Source: Synergistaceae bacterium UBA5560 (lineage in GTDB: Bacteria > Synergistota > Synergistia > Synergistales > Aminiphilaceae). Taken from it: DNA of 10,469 bases. The notes below the pieces were generated by a model, which saw only the letters and a list, made by a program, of their open reading frames with translations, was not told where the DNA came from and did no database searches. This document shows, piece after piece, positions 1 through 6,212 of this stretch. The stretch lies in the NCBI GenBank assembly GCA_002425685.1, contig DIMS01000121.1:1-10469 (forward strand). Direction: 5' to 3'. The position numbers and the translations under genes were made by a program. How positions within the stretch are numbered: the stretch's first letter is position 1; every line of letters begins with the position of its first letter.

Positions 1-32
1 CGGCGTTCATTTGCTGTGTTTGGGGGATTTTC

Positions 33-71
33 CCGGAAGCACTGATGTTTCCCAGCGTCCCGGCATTTTTT
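33..71 (+). terminator. Possible intrinsic terminator of an upstream rightward gene
   Basis: CCGG at 33-36 and CTG at 42-44 can pair with CAG at 53-55 and CCGG at 60-63, leaving an 8-base loop and an internal mismatched stretch. A run of six T follows at 66-71. The T-run suits a plus-strand transcript entering from left of the window, convergent with the MFS gene that ends at 79. The stem is interrupted, so support is weak. Confidence 0.3.
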
Positions 72-78
72 CTCCCTG

Positions 79-1293
79 TCAGGAGTCGGAGGCCTGGGGC
101 AGGTCGCGCCCTTTCAGGATGAACCACACGGTTCCCGCCAGGCCACAGGCGGAGGCGACGAAGAAATTCAGTCCCGGCGAGATCATCCACAGGAAGGCGC
201 CTCCGAATGCCGCCACGGAGACCACGGTGTCCCGAAGCAGGTAGTAGAGGCCGAACATGCCCGCCTTGCGCTCCTCCGGCGCGAGATCCATGATGAGAGC
301 CTTGCGCGTGGGTTCTCCGAACTCCTTGAGCCCCCGCACCACGAAGGCTGCCGCGAGGGCTCCGAAGGAGCGGCTGAAATAGAGCATCGCGGGAAAAAGC
401 GTGAAAAAGATGAAGGTGAGGGCTACGAAAGGCTTCTTTCCCATGCGGTCCGCCAGAGCCGCCACGGGAATGTAGACCAGCATGGCCACGATCATCTCCA
501 CGGTGGTGAGCAGGCCGAACTGAAAAGCGCTGACGGGAGAGGCGATTTCCTTCATGGCCCAGAGTACCACGAAGGCGTAGGGAATCTGTTCGCAGAAGCG
601 CACGAGAATGTCCGCCACGAGGAGATTCTTCAGATCCGGACTCATGAGGGCGTACAGGCGAAGGGGATTTTTCTCCGCTCCGGAGGTGCCTCCCTTTTTC
701 GGCGGATCGTCCTCGATGAGGTGCTGCTGTGCCACCAGTGCCACTCCTGCCATGAGGAGGGCCGCCACGAAGGCGAGGCGCACGCCCCAGACTTCTCCGA
801 AGAGGCCGATGAAGGCCCCTCCCACGAGGGGGCCGAGCGCCATGGGAATGCGTCGTACCAGGGAGTGCATGGAGACGCCCATGGTTCTCTTGTTTGAGGG
901 CAGAACCTGCGCCACCAGGCCCATGGTGGCGGGGAGAGAGATGGCCGTCCAGGAGAGAAAGAGGATGGAGCCGAGGATCACCGCCTTCCAGGAAGGAATG
1001 AGGATGACTACCAGAAAGCCCGCCATGGCGAGCACGTTGAAGACGAGCAACGCCCTTTTCGTTCCGAGCCGGTCCGAGAGATAGCCTCCCGGAAAGGAGT
1101 AGAGGGCGGAGAGCAGGTTGTCCAACCCGTTCAGCAGTCCCACCGAAAGGGCACCACCCCCGAGGGCGACGAGATAGATGGGGAGAAAGCGTTCCGCCAT
1201 TTTTTCCCCCATGCCCACGAGGATTACCATAACCAGAAGTCCCACCATGCTCTTCCGCAGTGCGAGAAATTCCATGAGAGAACGCTTGTTCAT
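79..1293 (-). CDS. Major facilitator superfamily (MFS) transporter
   Basis: A 404-residue polytopic inner-membrane protein, typical length for a 12-helix MFS carrier. MFS motif A is visible at about residues 69-80 (GGYLSDRLGTKR) between helices 2 and 3, with a matching copy in the second half (ALADRMGKKP). A hydrophilic central loop (EDDPPKKGGTSGAEKN) separates the two six-helix halves, and the C-terminal half has a conserved-looking GLKEFGEPTRKALIMD segment. The substrate cannot be read from sequence; drug efflux or metabolite export are both possible. I chose the ATG at 1291-1293 because GGGAGG lies just upstream with good spacing. The frame stays open to an ATG at 1398, but that extension is Arg/Gly-rich and not membrane-like. 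It faces away from the phosphoesterase gene across a 1.1-kb gap, so it is probably transcribed alone. Confidence 0.9.
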   Translation of the reverse strand: MNKRSLMEFLALRKSMVGLLVMVILVGMGEKMAERFLPIYLVALGGGALSVGLLNGLDNLLSALYSFPGGYLSDRLGTKRALLVFNVLAMAGFLVVILIPSWKAVILGSILFLSWTAISLPATMGLVAQVLPSNKRTMGVSMHSLVRRIPMALGPLVGGAFIGLFGEVWGVRLAFVAALLMAGVALVAQQHLIEDDPPKKGGTSGAEKNPLRLYALMSPDLKNLLVADILVRFCEQIPYAFVVLWAMKEIASPVSAFQFGLLTTVEMIVAMLVYIPVAALADRMGKKPFVALTFIFFTLFPAMLYFSRSFGALAAAFVVRGLKEFGEPTRKALIMDLAPEERKAGMFGLYYLLRDTVVSVAAFGGAFLWMISPGLNFFVASACGLAGTVWFILKGRDLPQASDS

Positions 1294-1410
1294 TCTGATC
1301 CTCCCTTTCCGTGAAGATGGAATTTTCCCTCCGGCATGAGAGACACCGCGGGTGCAGGTTGTCCCCCCGTGCCGCCTGATCCGGGCGGGGGCTTCCATTG
1401 AGATGCTCCG

Positions 1411-1460
1411 ATCGGCAGGCCGATGGTGAGGCGCTCGCGCCGCCGGCAGGAGAGCGGCGG
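1411..1460 (-). other. GC-rich hairpins in the MFS leader
   Basis: Two short inverted repeats lie in tandem 120-170 bases upstream of the MFS start. One is CCGCCG (1440-1445) with CGGCGG (1455-1460), loop of 9. The other is ATCGGC (1411-1416) with GCCGAT (1419-1424), almost without a loop. They could structure a 5' untranslated leader. I recognise no known riboswitch consensus. Confidence 0.3.
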
Positions 1461-1637
1461 TTCATGACTGATTCCGCCCCGCTGGCCGGTTGTCGGGGAA
1501 CGCCATTTGGGCGAAGGGCTTGCCATGGTCTCTCCGTTTTTCTCGGGGTGCTGTCCTTCAGTTCTTGTTAAGAAGGCTCTGATCAAGTCCCTCTCACGAT
1601 TGCGATCGCATCACGTTTTTCCGAGATCGGCGTGGCA

Positions 1638-1724
1638 TTTTTCAGAGCTTCCTGATGGTTGCAGTGTACATCTGCCCCTTGAAATGCTGTTTTTCAGCGC
1701 TTGGGACGGTTGAAGTGTAAATCC
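1638..1724. repeat. Imperfect two-copy direct repeat (offset about 51 bp)
   Basis: Copy 1 (1638-1673) and copy 2 (1690-1724) share the pattern TTTTTCAG-n-GCTT, a divergent 5-6 base stretch, then GGTTG-n-AGTGTA-n-ATC. About 26 of 35 positions agree, with one indel. This looks like an old local duplication rather than chance, but its function is unknown. Confidence 0.5.
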
Positions 1725-1765
1725 ACTCTCCGGGCTTTGCAAACGGAAAGTCGCGCATATCGGAT

Positions 1766-1803
1766 GGACGAAACGAAACGGAATCGCTCCGTCGTTCGGG
1801 TCC
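1766..1803. other. Interrupted stem-loop
   Basis: GGAC (1766-1769) pairs with GTCC (1800-1803). Inside it AACGA pairs with TCGTT and CGGA with TCCG, around a small loop, with an internal loop and a bulge. There is no T-run after it on either strand, so it is not an obvious terminator. It may be chance. Confidence 0.25.
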
Positions 1804-1905
1804 CTGTGGTATGACGATGCAGCTTTCCTGCACAGCGCGTGGAATCTGCTTTTTCGATGTTGCGCGTCGGCGCCATGCTGGGTGCCCGTGATCTTTCCGG
1901 CAGAC

Positions 1906-1925
1906 TGGAAAAACGTGTTTTTCCA
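1906..1925. promoter_or_regulatory. 20-bp inverted repeat, candidate operator
   Basis: The arms TGGAAAAAC (1906-1914) and GTTTTTCCA (1917-1925) are perfect 9-base complements around a 2-base centre. The dyad is too tight for an efficient RNA hairpin, which fits a binding site for a dimeric transcription factor better. It lies between divergent genes, 613 bp from the MFS start and about 455 bp from the chosen phosphoesterase start. A TAAGAT sequence at 1936-1941 could be a -10 box, but no good -35 accompanies it. Confidence 0.35.
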
Positions 1926-2380
1926 CCTTCTGCGCTAAGATAGGAGCGGCAGACGGGATACGTTTCGTTTTTCACTGACGCCGTACCGATCCGGAAGTTG
2001 TGTGCATTCCGCTACGCAAAAAGGTTTTCATGGTGTTCGGCGGCCGTCTGCGGCGATGCACCACACTTGTCCAGGATTGCCTTTTTATGTTCGAGCAACA
2101 GGTCCATGTTACGGGAGCGGCTGAACTCTCGCCGCGCCTCGGAGGTTTCGACGCACAGTGCCCGTATCAGGCGATGGCATATCTGTCCTTTTATCCTTGA
2201 AACGGCTTTTCGGGATTGTCGGGAGGTTTTTTCGTACCTCCGAAAACAGAAGATGCATCCTTCGGAAAGGTGGGACGAGTCGTGGACAGAACAAAATTCT
2301 CCTTTTGCAGTCGCCGGTGGAATCCTCCGGAAGGGGGTGTTTTCTCGCCTTCTGCAGCGACCGTGTCGCAACAAACGCCT

Positions 2381-3265
2381 TTGCGAAAAGATCCTTCCCG
2401 TTCACGGAGCGTCCTGAAACACGCCATCGTGGCGCTGGACTGTCTTGTCCTGCTCATTTCGCTCGTTTTCCCTGCTTCGGGATGGAGCGCCGCAGACGCA
2501 CTCCGTTGGAACGATGAAATGCTCTCTCGCATTCCCCGGGACCTGGAGGCCTTTTCTTTCCTTGTCCTCGGAGACACGCGCGGGCCTGGGTCGAAATTTT
2601 CCGCCGTTCTGGCTGCCATGAACGAAGAACGGGACGTTCTCTTCGCTCTCGACGTGGGGGATCTCGTGAACTATTCCCGTTCTCCCGAGGATTACCAAAA
2701 GGAGTTCTTCGCTCCTGCGAAAAAAGCCTCCATGCCCCTTCTTGCCGCCATGGGCAACCACGAGCGCGCTGCCGATCCCAAGGGGCTTTTGTACCAGCGC
2801 CTCGTGGGTGATCCCTGGTACTCTTTTGCCGTGGGAGACGTGGTTTTTCTCGTCCTCGACAACAGCAACGCCCACTCGCTCGGGCGGGAACAGGAGCGTT
2901 GGCTCGAAGAGCGGCTTTTTGAGGCCCGGAAGGCGCGTTTTCGTTTCGTTTTCCTGCACGTTCCACTGGAGGACCCGAGGGGAGGGCGTTTCAAACACGC
3001 CATGTCCGATCCCTCCTACGCCCGAAAGCTCCTGGAAATCTTCGAGCGCGGGAACGTGACGTTCCTCTTCTCCTCCCACGTACACGCGTATTATGCGGGG
3101 AGATGGGGAAAGATTCCCTTCATCGTCACCGGAGGCGGAGGAGCTCCCCTGTACGGAAAAGATCCCGCTGCGTCCTTTTATCACTACCTTCGCGTGGATG
3201 TGGATACGACCGTGCCGGAGCCGGAGAAGGCGCTGCGGATCACGGTTCGTCCAGTGCATCCGTAA
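2381..3265 (+). CDS. Exported calcineurin-like metallophosphoesterase
   Basis: A predicted secreted dinuclear-metal phosphoesterase acting in the cell envelope; the substrate is unknown. Counting from the chosen start, the family blocks appear in order: GDTRG (64-68, in place of the DxH block), GDLVN (93-97), GNHE (125-128), a metal-ligand His in FLHVP (about 193) and SHVH (232-235, usually GHxH). This is the metallophosphatase fold seen in purple-acid-phosphatase-like proteins. The N-terminus is a signal peptide: Arg/Lys residues, a core around VALDCLVLLISLVF, and a likely cut after GWSA. No in-frame ATG precedes this. Candidate starts are TTG 2381, GTG 2363, CTG 2414 (GGAG 4 bases upstream) and a far TTG at 2216 whose extra residues look non-coding. 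I picked TTG 2381 for its basic n-region, so the start is uncertain while the body is firm. It lies 140 bp upstream of the GT51 gene, same strand. Confidence 0.85.
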   Translation: MRKDPSRSRSVLKHAIVALDCLVLLISLVFPASGWSAADALRWNDEMLSRIPRDLEAFSFLVLGDTRGPGSKFSAVLAAMNEERDVLFALDVGDLVNYSRSPEDYQKEFFAPAKKASMPLLAAMGNHERAADPKGLLYQRLVGDPWYSFAVGDVVFLVLDNSNAHSLGREQERWLEERLFEARKARFRFVFLHVPLEDPRGGRFKHAMSDPSYARKLLEIFERGNVTFLFSSHVHAYYAGRWGKIPFIVTGGGGAPLYGKDPAASFYHYLRVDVDTTVPEPEKALRITVRPVHP

Positions 3266-3387
3266 GGAGCTGGCATGGAGGGAAAAGTCTTCCACGGGAG
3301 CGCTTTTCGGAAACACTCCGCTCAAGGATCCGGAGAGGGAATGGAACGAAACATCTGTGGAGCATTCGCCCGGATCGGAGGAGTTCA

Positions 3388-3405
3388 AAGGAGAGGTGAT
3401 CTCAC
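3388..3405 (+). promoter_or_regulatory. Strong ribosome binding site deciding a GTG start
   Basis: AAAGGAGAGGTGATC just before the GTG at 3406 closely matches the anti-Shine-Dalgarno complement AGGAGGTGATC. It favours GTG 3406 over the in-frame ATG at 3421. Confidence 0.7.
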
Positions 3406-4113
3406 GTGTTCATAAGAAGAATGCTGAAAGTTGCGATTTTCGTCGTTCTTCTCACGCTCGCAGGAGTCTCTTCCTATTGTCTCTGGGTCGTCTCTACGGC
3501 TCGGGAGTACACGCTTTCCACCGTTCTTCCGGAAGTTCGGGAGAGATCCTACGCACTGTCGCCATGGGACTTGACGCCTCGACAGACGGACATTCTGCTG
3601 AAGGTGGAGGATCCGAATTTCTTCGGTCACGGAGGCGTCGATTTTCTTACGCCCGGCGCGGGAATCACAACCATCACCCAATCGCTCGTGAAAGGGCTTT
3701 ATTTCGACGCGTTCAAGCCGGGTGTGGCGAAACTGAAGCAGACCGTGATTGCCGCTTTCGTTCTGGATCCCCTGATGTCCAAGGAGGAGCAGCTCCGTCT
3801 TTTTCTCAACACGATATATCTCGGGAACCAGGCGTGGGGATTCGCCCAGGCGTCGGAGGTCTACTTCGGCAAACCCTTTTCGGAACTCGAGGAGGAGGAA
3901 TACATGGCGCTCGTGGCCATGATCATCGCCCCGACGGTGTTTGACCTGCGCGCTCACCCCGACCGCAACGCCGAACGGGTTGCCCGAATCAAGCGTCTTG
4001 TCGCCGGAGAATACGTTCCGCGAGGAGTGTGCGACCTGTACTACGGAAAGATCGCTCCGGAGGCACAGGAAGATCTGCCCCCGTTTTCGTACTTCTCGGG
4101 GTACTACGAGTGA
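3406..4113 (+). CDS. Membrane-anchored GT51 transglycosylase-domain protein (divergent)
   Basis: A 235-residue protein, the length of monofunctional peptidoglycan transglycosylases, with one N-terminal anchor (about residues 8-29) and an extracytoplasmic GT51 domain. Motif I is intact: VEDPNFFGHGG at 67-77, with E68 in the place of the catalytic base. Motif II reads GITTITQS (86-93), where the norm is GASTITQQ. Motif III is changed: by aligning back from SKEEQL, the usual R-K-x-x-E becomes K-L-K-Q-T, so T113 sits where the second essential Glu is expected. Motif IV/V (EEQLRLFLNTIYLG, 127-140) and a family-like YFGKPFSEL segment follow. No transpeptidase domain is present. It would polymerise glycan strands from lipid II if active; the altered motifs suggest a specialised or non-catalytic subfamily. 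The GTG start has a very strong ribosome site. The antiporter gene follows after 28 bp, indicating co-transcription. Confidence 0.85.
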   Translation: MFIRRMLKVAIFVVLLTLAGVSSYCLWVVSTAREYTLSTVLPEVRERSYALSPWDLTPRQTDILLKVEDPNFFGHGGVDFLTPGAGITTITQSLVKGLYFDAFKPGVAKLKQTVIAAFVLDPLMSKEEQLRLFLNTIYLGNQAWGFAQASEVYFGKPFSELEEEEYMALVAMIIAPTVFDLRAHPDRNAERVARIKRLVAGEYVPRGVCDLYYGKIAPEAQEDLPPFSYFSGYYE

Positions 4114-4141
4114 GAACTGAATTTGTCAAGGAGGAAAGAGA

Positions 4142-5686
4142 ATGGAGGAGCCCTTTCGTATTCTGCTCACCACGAGCGTCCTGGTTCTTCTGAGCATCCT
4201 GGCGAGCAAGGTCTCGGACCGCTTCGGCGTGCCCGTGGCGGTGGTGTTTCTCGCTTTGGGCATGCTCGCGGGGTCGGACGGTCTGGGAGGCATCTACTTC
4301 GACAATGCCGTGGCGGCGAACTTCGTGGGGACCCTCGCGCTGGCGTTCATCCTCTTCTCGGGAGGACTCGACACGAACTGGAGGGTCGTGCGCCCCGTGC
4401 TCGGGAGAGGCCTCGCTCTTTCCACCGTGGGAGTGGCGATCACGGCACTTCTGGTGGGGCTGTTCACCTGGAGAGTTCTCGGATTTTCCTTCGGTGAAGG
4501 GCTGCTGCTGGGATCGATCGTCTCTTCCACCGACGCGGCGGCGGTGTTCGGTGTGCTTCGTTCCCGCGGCGTGGGACTTCGGGGTGAACTCAAGCCGCTT
4601 CTCGAGTTCGAGTCGGGCAGCAACGATCCCATGGCGGTGTTCATGACCCTCGGCGTGCTCGGATTTCTGCAGCACGGCGGTTTTTCCTGGACGTCCCTGG
4701 CAGGGGCCTTTGTCCTTAACATGGCCGGAGGCGTTCTGATGGGAATTGCTCTCGGGTTCGCCGCGGGATGGGTTTTCAACAGGATACGCCTCGACTATGA
4801 AGGCCTTTATCCGACGCTGAGCATCGGGGTGGTGCTCTTCGTCTACGGGGTGAGCGAGTACGTTCACGCCAACGGATTTCTCGCGGTCTACGCCTGCGGC
4901 ATGACCCTGGGCAACACGGATTTTCCGAACAAGCGCTATGTGCTGAAGTTTCACGATGGACTTGCCTGGCTCATGCAGATCGGCATGTTTCTCGTGCTCG
5001 GATTGCTGGTGTTCCCCTCCAGATTTCCCCAGGTGGTCGTTCCGGCGCTCCTTGTCGCAGGGTTTCTGATGTTTGCGGCCCGCCCGCTGGCGGTCTTCAC
5101 CGCACTTCTGGGAAGCCGCTTCTCTCTGGCGGAACGGGCTCTCGTCGCCTGGACGGGATTGCGCGGCGCGGTTCCCATCGTGCTCGCCACGTTTCCGCTC
5201 ATGGCGGGTTATGCCGGTTCGAGCAGCATTTTTCACATGGTTTTCTTCACGGTACTCGCGTCGGTGTTGCTCCAGGGAAAGACACTCATGTCTGCGGCGA
5301 GCCTGTTGGGAGTGGACGAACCCATGTCCGCCCGGCCGAAAAATCCTCTGGAATTCGAGCGGACGCCTCAGATGCAGGGAGACGTGCGTGAGTTCGAGAT
5401 TCTGCCCAACATGGCTGCGGCGGGAAAAAGCATTGCTGAACTGGAGCTGCCCCGGGACGTGCTCATCCTCCTGATCCGGCGCAATGAAGGTTTCGTCGTT
5501 CCCAGGGGGCATACCCGCATAGCGCCCTACGATACCCTCATGGTGATGGCAGAGCCCGGGGGGCTTCGGGTGGCGAGGGAAATCCTATCCGCACCGTCCG
5601 TCAGGGAGGCCCTTTCTGGGCATCCGAAGGAAGAACCCGCCGAAAAGACCAAAAAAGAGGCGGAGGAGACGTTGCGCATCCCCTGA
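4142..5686 (+). CDS. nhaP2: Potassium/proton antiporter, NhaP2/CvrA type, CPA family with RCK-C domain
   Basis: A 514-residue inner-membrane cation/proton antiporter. Residues 1-390 contain about twelve hydrophobic segments. Family signatures are FSGGLDTNW (72-80), SSTDAAAVF (128-136), FESGSNDPMAVF (156-167) with the ion-translocating Asn-Asp pair at 161-162, and WTGLRGAVPIVLA (337-349). After the membrane part, residues about 411-485 form a cytoplasmic RCK-C/TrkA-C regulatory domain (from REFEILPNM to YDTLMVMAEP). The tail is Lys/Glu-rich. E. coli NhaP2 is about 578 residues, so this version is somewhat shorter, lacking part of the C-terminal region. The role is probably K+ (or Na+) export in exchange for protons, for volume or pH control; ion choice is inferred from family. 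The ATG has AAGGAGGAAAGAG directly upstream. It is the last gene of the rightward cluster and is followed 13 bp later by a strong terminator. The symbol is by family resemblance. Confidence 0.9.
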   Translation: MEEPFRILLTTSVLVLLSILASKVSDRFGVPVAVVFLALGMLAGSDGLGGIYFDNAVAANFVGTLALAFILFSGGLDTNWRVVRPVLGRGLALSTVGVAITALLVGLFTWRVLGFSFGEGLLLGSIVSSTDAAAVFGVLRSRGVGLRGELKPLLEFESGSNDPMAVFMTLGVLGFLQHGGFSWTSLAGAFVLNMAGGVLMGIALGFAAGWVFNRIRLDYEGLYPTLSIGVVLFVYGVSEYVHANGFLAVYACGMTLGNTDFPNKRYVLKFHDGLAWLMQIGMFLVLGLLVFPSRFPQVVVPALLVAGFLMFAARPLAVFTALLGSRFSLAERALVAWTGLRGAVPIVLATFPLMAGYAGSSSIFHMVFFTVLASVLLQGKTLMSAASLLGVDEPMSARPKNPLEFERTPQMQGDVREFEILPNMAAAGKSIAELELPRDVLILLIRRNEGFVVPRGHTRIAPYDTLMVMAEPGGLRVAREILSAPSVREALSGHPKEEPAEKTKKEAEETLRIP

Positions 5687-5699
5687 GATTCGGAAAAGG

Positions 5700-5750
5700 G
5701 AGACATCCGGTGGAAAATCGCAACGGTGCGGTCTCCGCCGGATGTCTCTT
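5700..5750 (+). terminator. Rho-independent terminator after the antiporter gene
   Basis: Bases 5700-5714 and 5734-5748 form a 15-bp stem (GAGACATCC plus GGTGGA against TCCGCC plus GGATGTCTC) with a single G-T wobble and a 19-base loop. TTTGTTCCTTTG follows on the plus strand. The stem begins 13 bases after the antiporter stop codon, as expected for its terminator. Confidence 0.8.
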
Positions 5751-5816
5751 TGTTCCTTTGTTCCCTGTCTCGCTTCCTTCCTGCCCCACGTTCCGACGTT
5801 CCGGAAAACCTCCTGT

Positions 5817-5869
5817 CCCCTTGCTGCGGCGGATGTCCCTTTCAAAGGGGCATCCGCCGCAGCAAGGGG
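5817..5869. terminator. Long near-perfect hairpin between convergent genes
   Basis: Bases 5817-5835 and 5851-5869 are perfect 19-base complements (CCCCTTGCTGCGGCGGATG and its reverse complement). The stem continues inward through one wobble and five more pairs to a 3-base loop at 5842-5844, giving a stem of about 25 bp. It lies 69 bp beyond the stop of the leftward TusA-like gene and could terminate it. The nearest T-run on that strand (TTTT in GGAGGTTTTCC) is about 8 bases away, and none directly follows on the plus strand, so it is not a textbook terminator. Confidence 0.6.
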
Positions 5870-5937
5870 GTTCTCGAACTTTCGGCACATGAACGTCTTG
5901 TATGACCTTTTTCAGAGGTGTTTCCTGTTGTTCAGGA

Positions 5938-6180
5938 TCATTTCGAGAGGAGCACCCGGAATCCTCCGTCGGTACTCTCCGCCCACGTGACTTGCCAGCC
6001 CTGGCTTCGGGCGAAGCGGCTCACGTTTTCCCGGGATGTGACTGTGTCCACCAGGATTGTTCCCTCTCCCGAGGTACGCCCTGTCAGGGCTTTTTTCGTC
6101 TCCAGGACCGGCTGTGGGCAGGACAGGCCCCGGGCGTCCACCTCGAAACGCTGTGCGCTTCCCTCGTGTGCTGCGTTCAT
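5938..6180 (-). CDS. TusA/SirA-family sulfur (or selenium) carrier, YedF N-domain-like
   Basis: An 80-residue cytoplasmic protein of the TusA fold. The diagnostic block is VDARGLSCPQPVLETKKAL (residues 14-32), with C21 of the CPxP motif as the likely persulfide or perselenide carrier. VDTVTSRENVSRFARSQGW (44-62) resembles the N-terminal domain of the selenium-linked protein YedF. Full-length YedF proteins are about 200 residues with a second DsrE-like domain; here the frame stops after the TusA part. The ATG has GGAGAGGAGG upstream, about 10 bases away. It begins 32 bp after the yedE stop on the same strand, so the two are almost certainly one operon in which the transporter delivers substrate to this carrier. 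Whether the cargo is sulfur or selenium is inferred from the neighbour. Confidence 0.9.
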   Translation of the reverse strand: MNAAHEGSAQRFEVDARGLSCPQPVLETKKALTGRTSGEGTILVDTVTSRENVSRFARSQGWQVTWAESTDGGFRVLLSK

Positions 6181-6212
6181 CGCGTATTCGCCTCCTCTCC
6201 GAAAATAGGCGT

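Larger units (their letters stand above)
1294..2380. other. Gene-poor 1.1-kb region between divergent genes
   Basis: No frame here has convincing protein character: the open frames are short, Arg/Ser/Cys-rich and lack plausible ribosome binding sites. The region holds GC-rich hairpins close to the MFS start (1440-1460, and ATCGGC/GCCGAT at 1411-1424), an imperfect direct repeat (1638-1673 and 1690-1724), a stem-loop at 1766-1803, and a 20-bp inverted repeat at 1906-1925. It must contain the promoters for both flanking genes, but no strong -35/-10 pair stands out. It may also contain decayed coding sequence, which I cannot demonstrate. Confidence 0.5.

Noticed and set aside
1601..1610. 10-bp palindrome TGCGATCGCA
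   Set aside because: A single copy of this common GC-rich palindrome is expected by chance and has no associated element.
2012..2374. Minus-strand frame with a helical-looking end (ARREFSRSRNMDLLLEHKKAI)
   Set aside because: One stretch looks protein-like, but the rest is Arg/Cys/Ser-rich and there is no good ribosome site; not enough to call a gene or pseudogene.
2402..3388. Minus-strand open frame (328 codons) over the phosphoesterase gene
   Set aside because: The metallophosphoesterase motifs and signal peptide are on the plus strand; the antisense product matches nothing I recognise.
3989..5512. Long minus-strand open frame (507 codons) antisense to the antiporter and the GT51 gene
   Set aside because: The product is His/Arg/Glu/Gln-rich without domain character, while the plus strand encodes clear families with ribosome sites. 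It is a shadow of GC-rich codon use.
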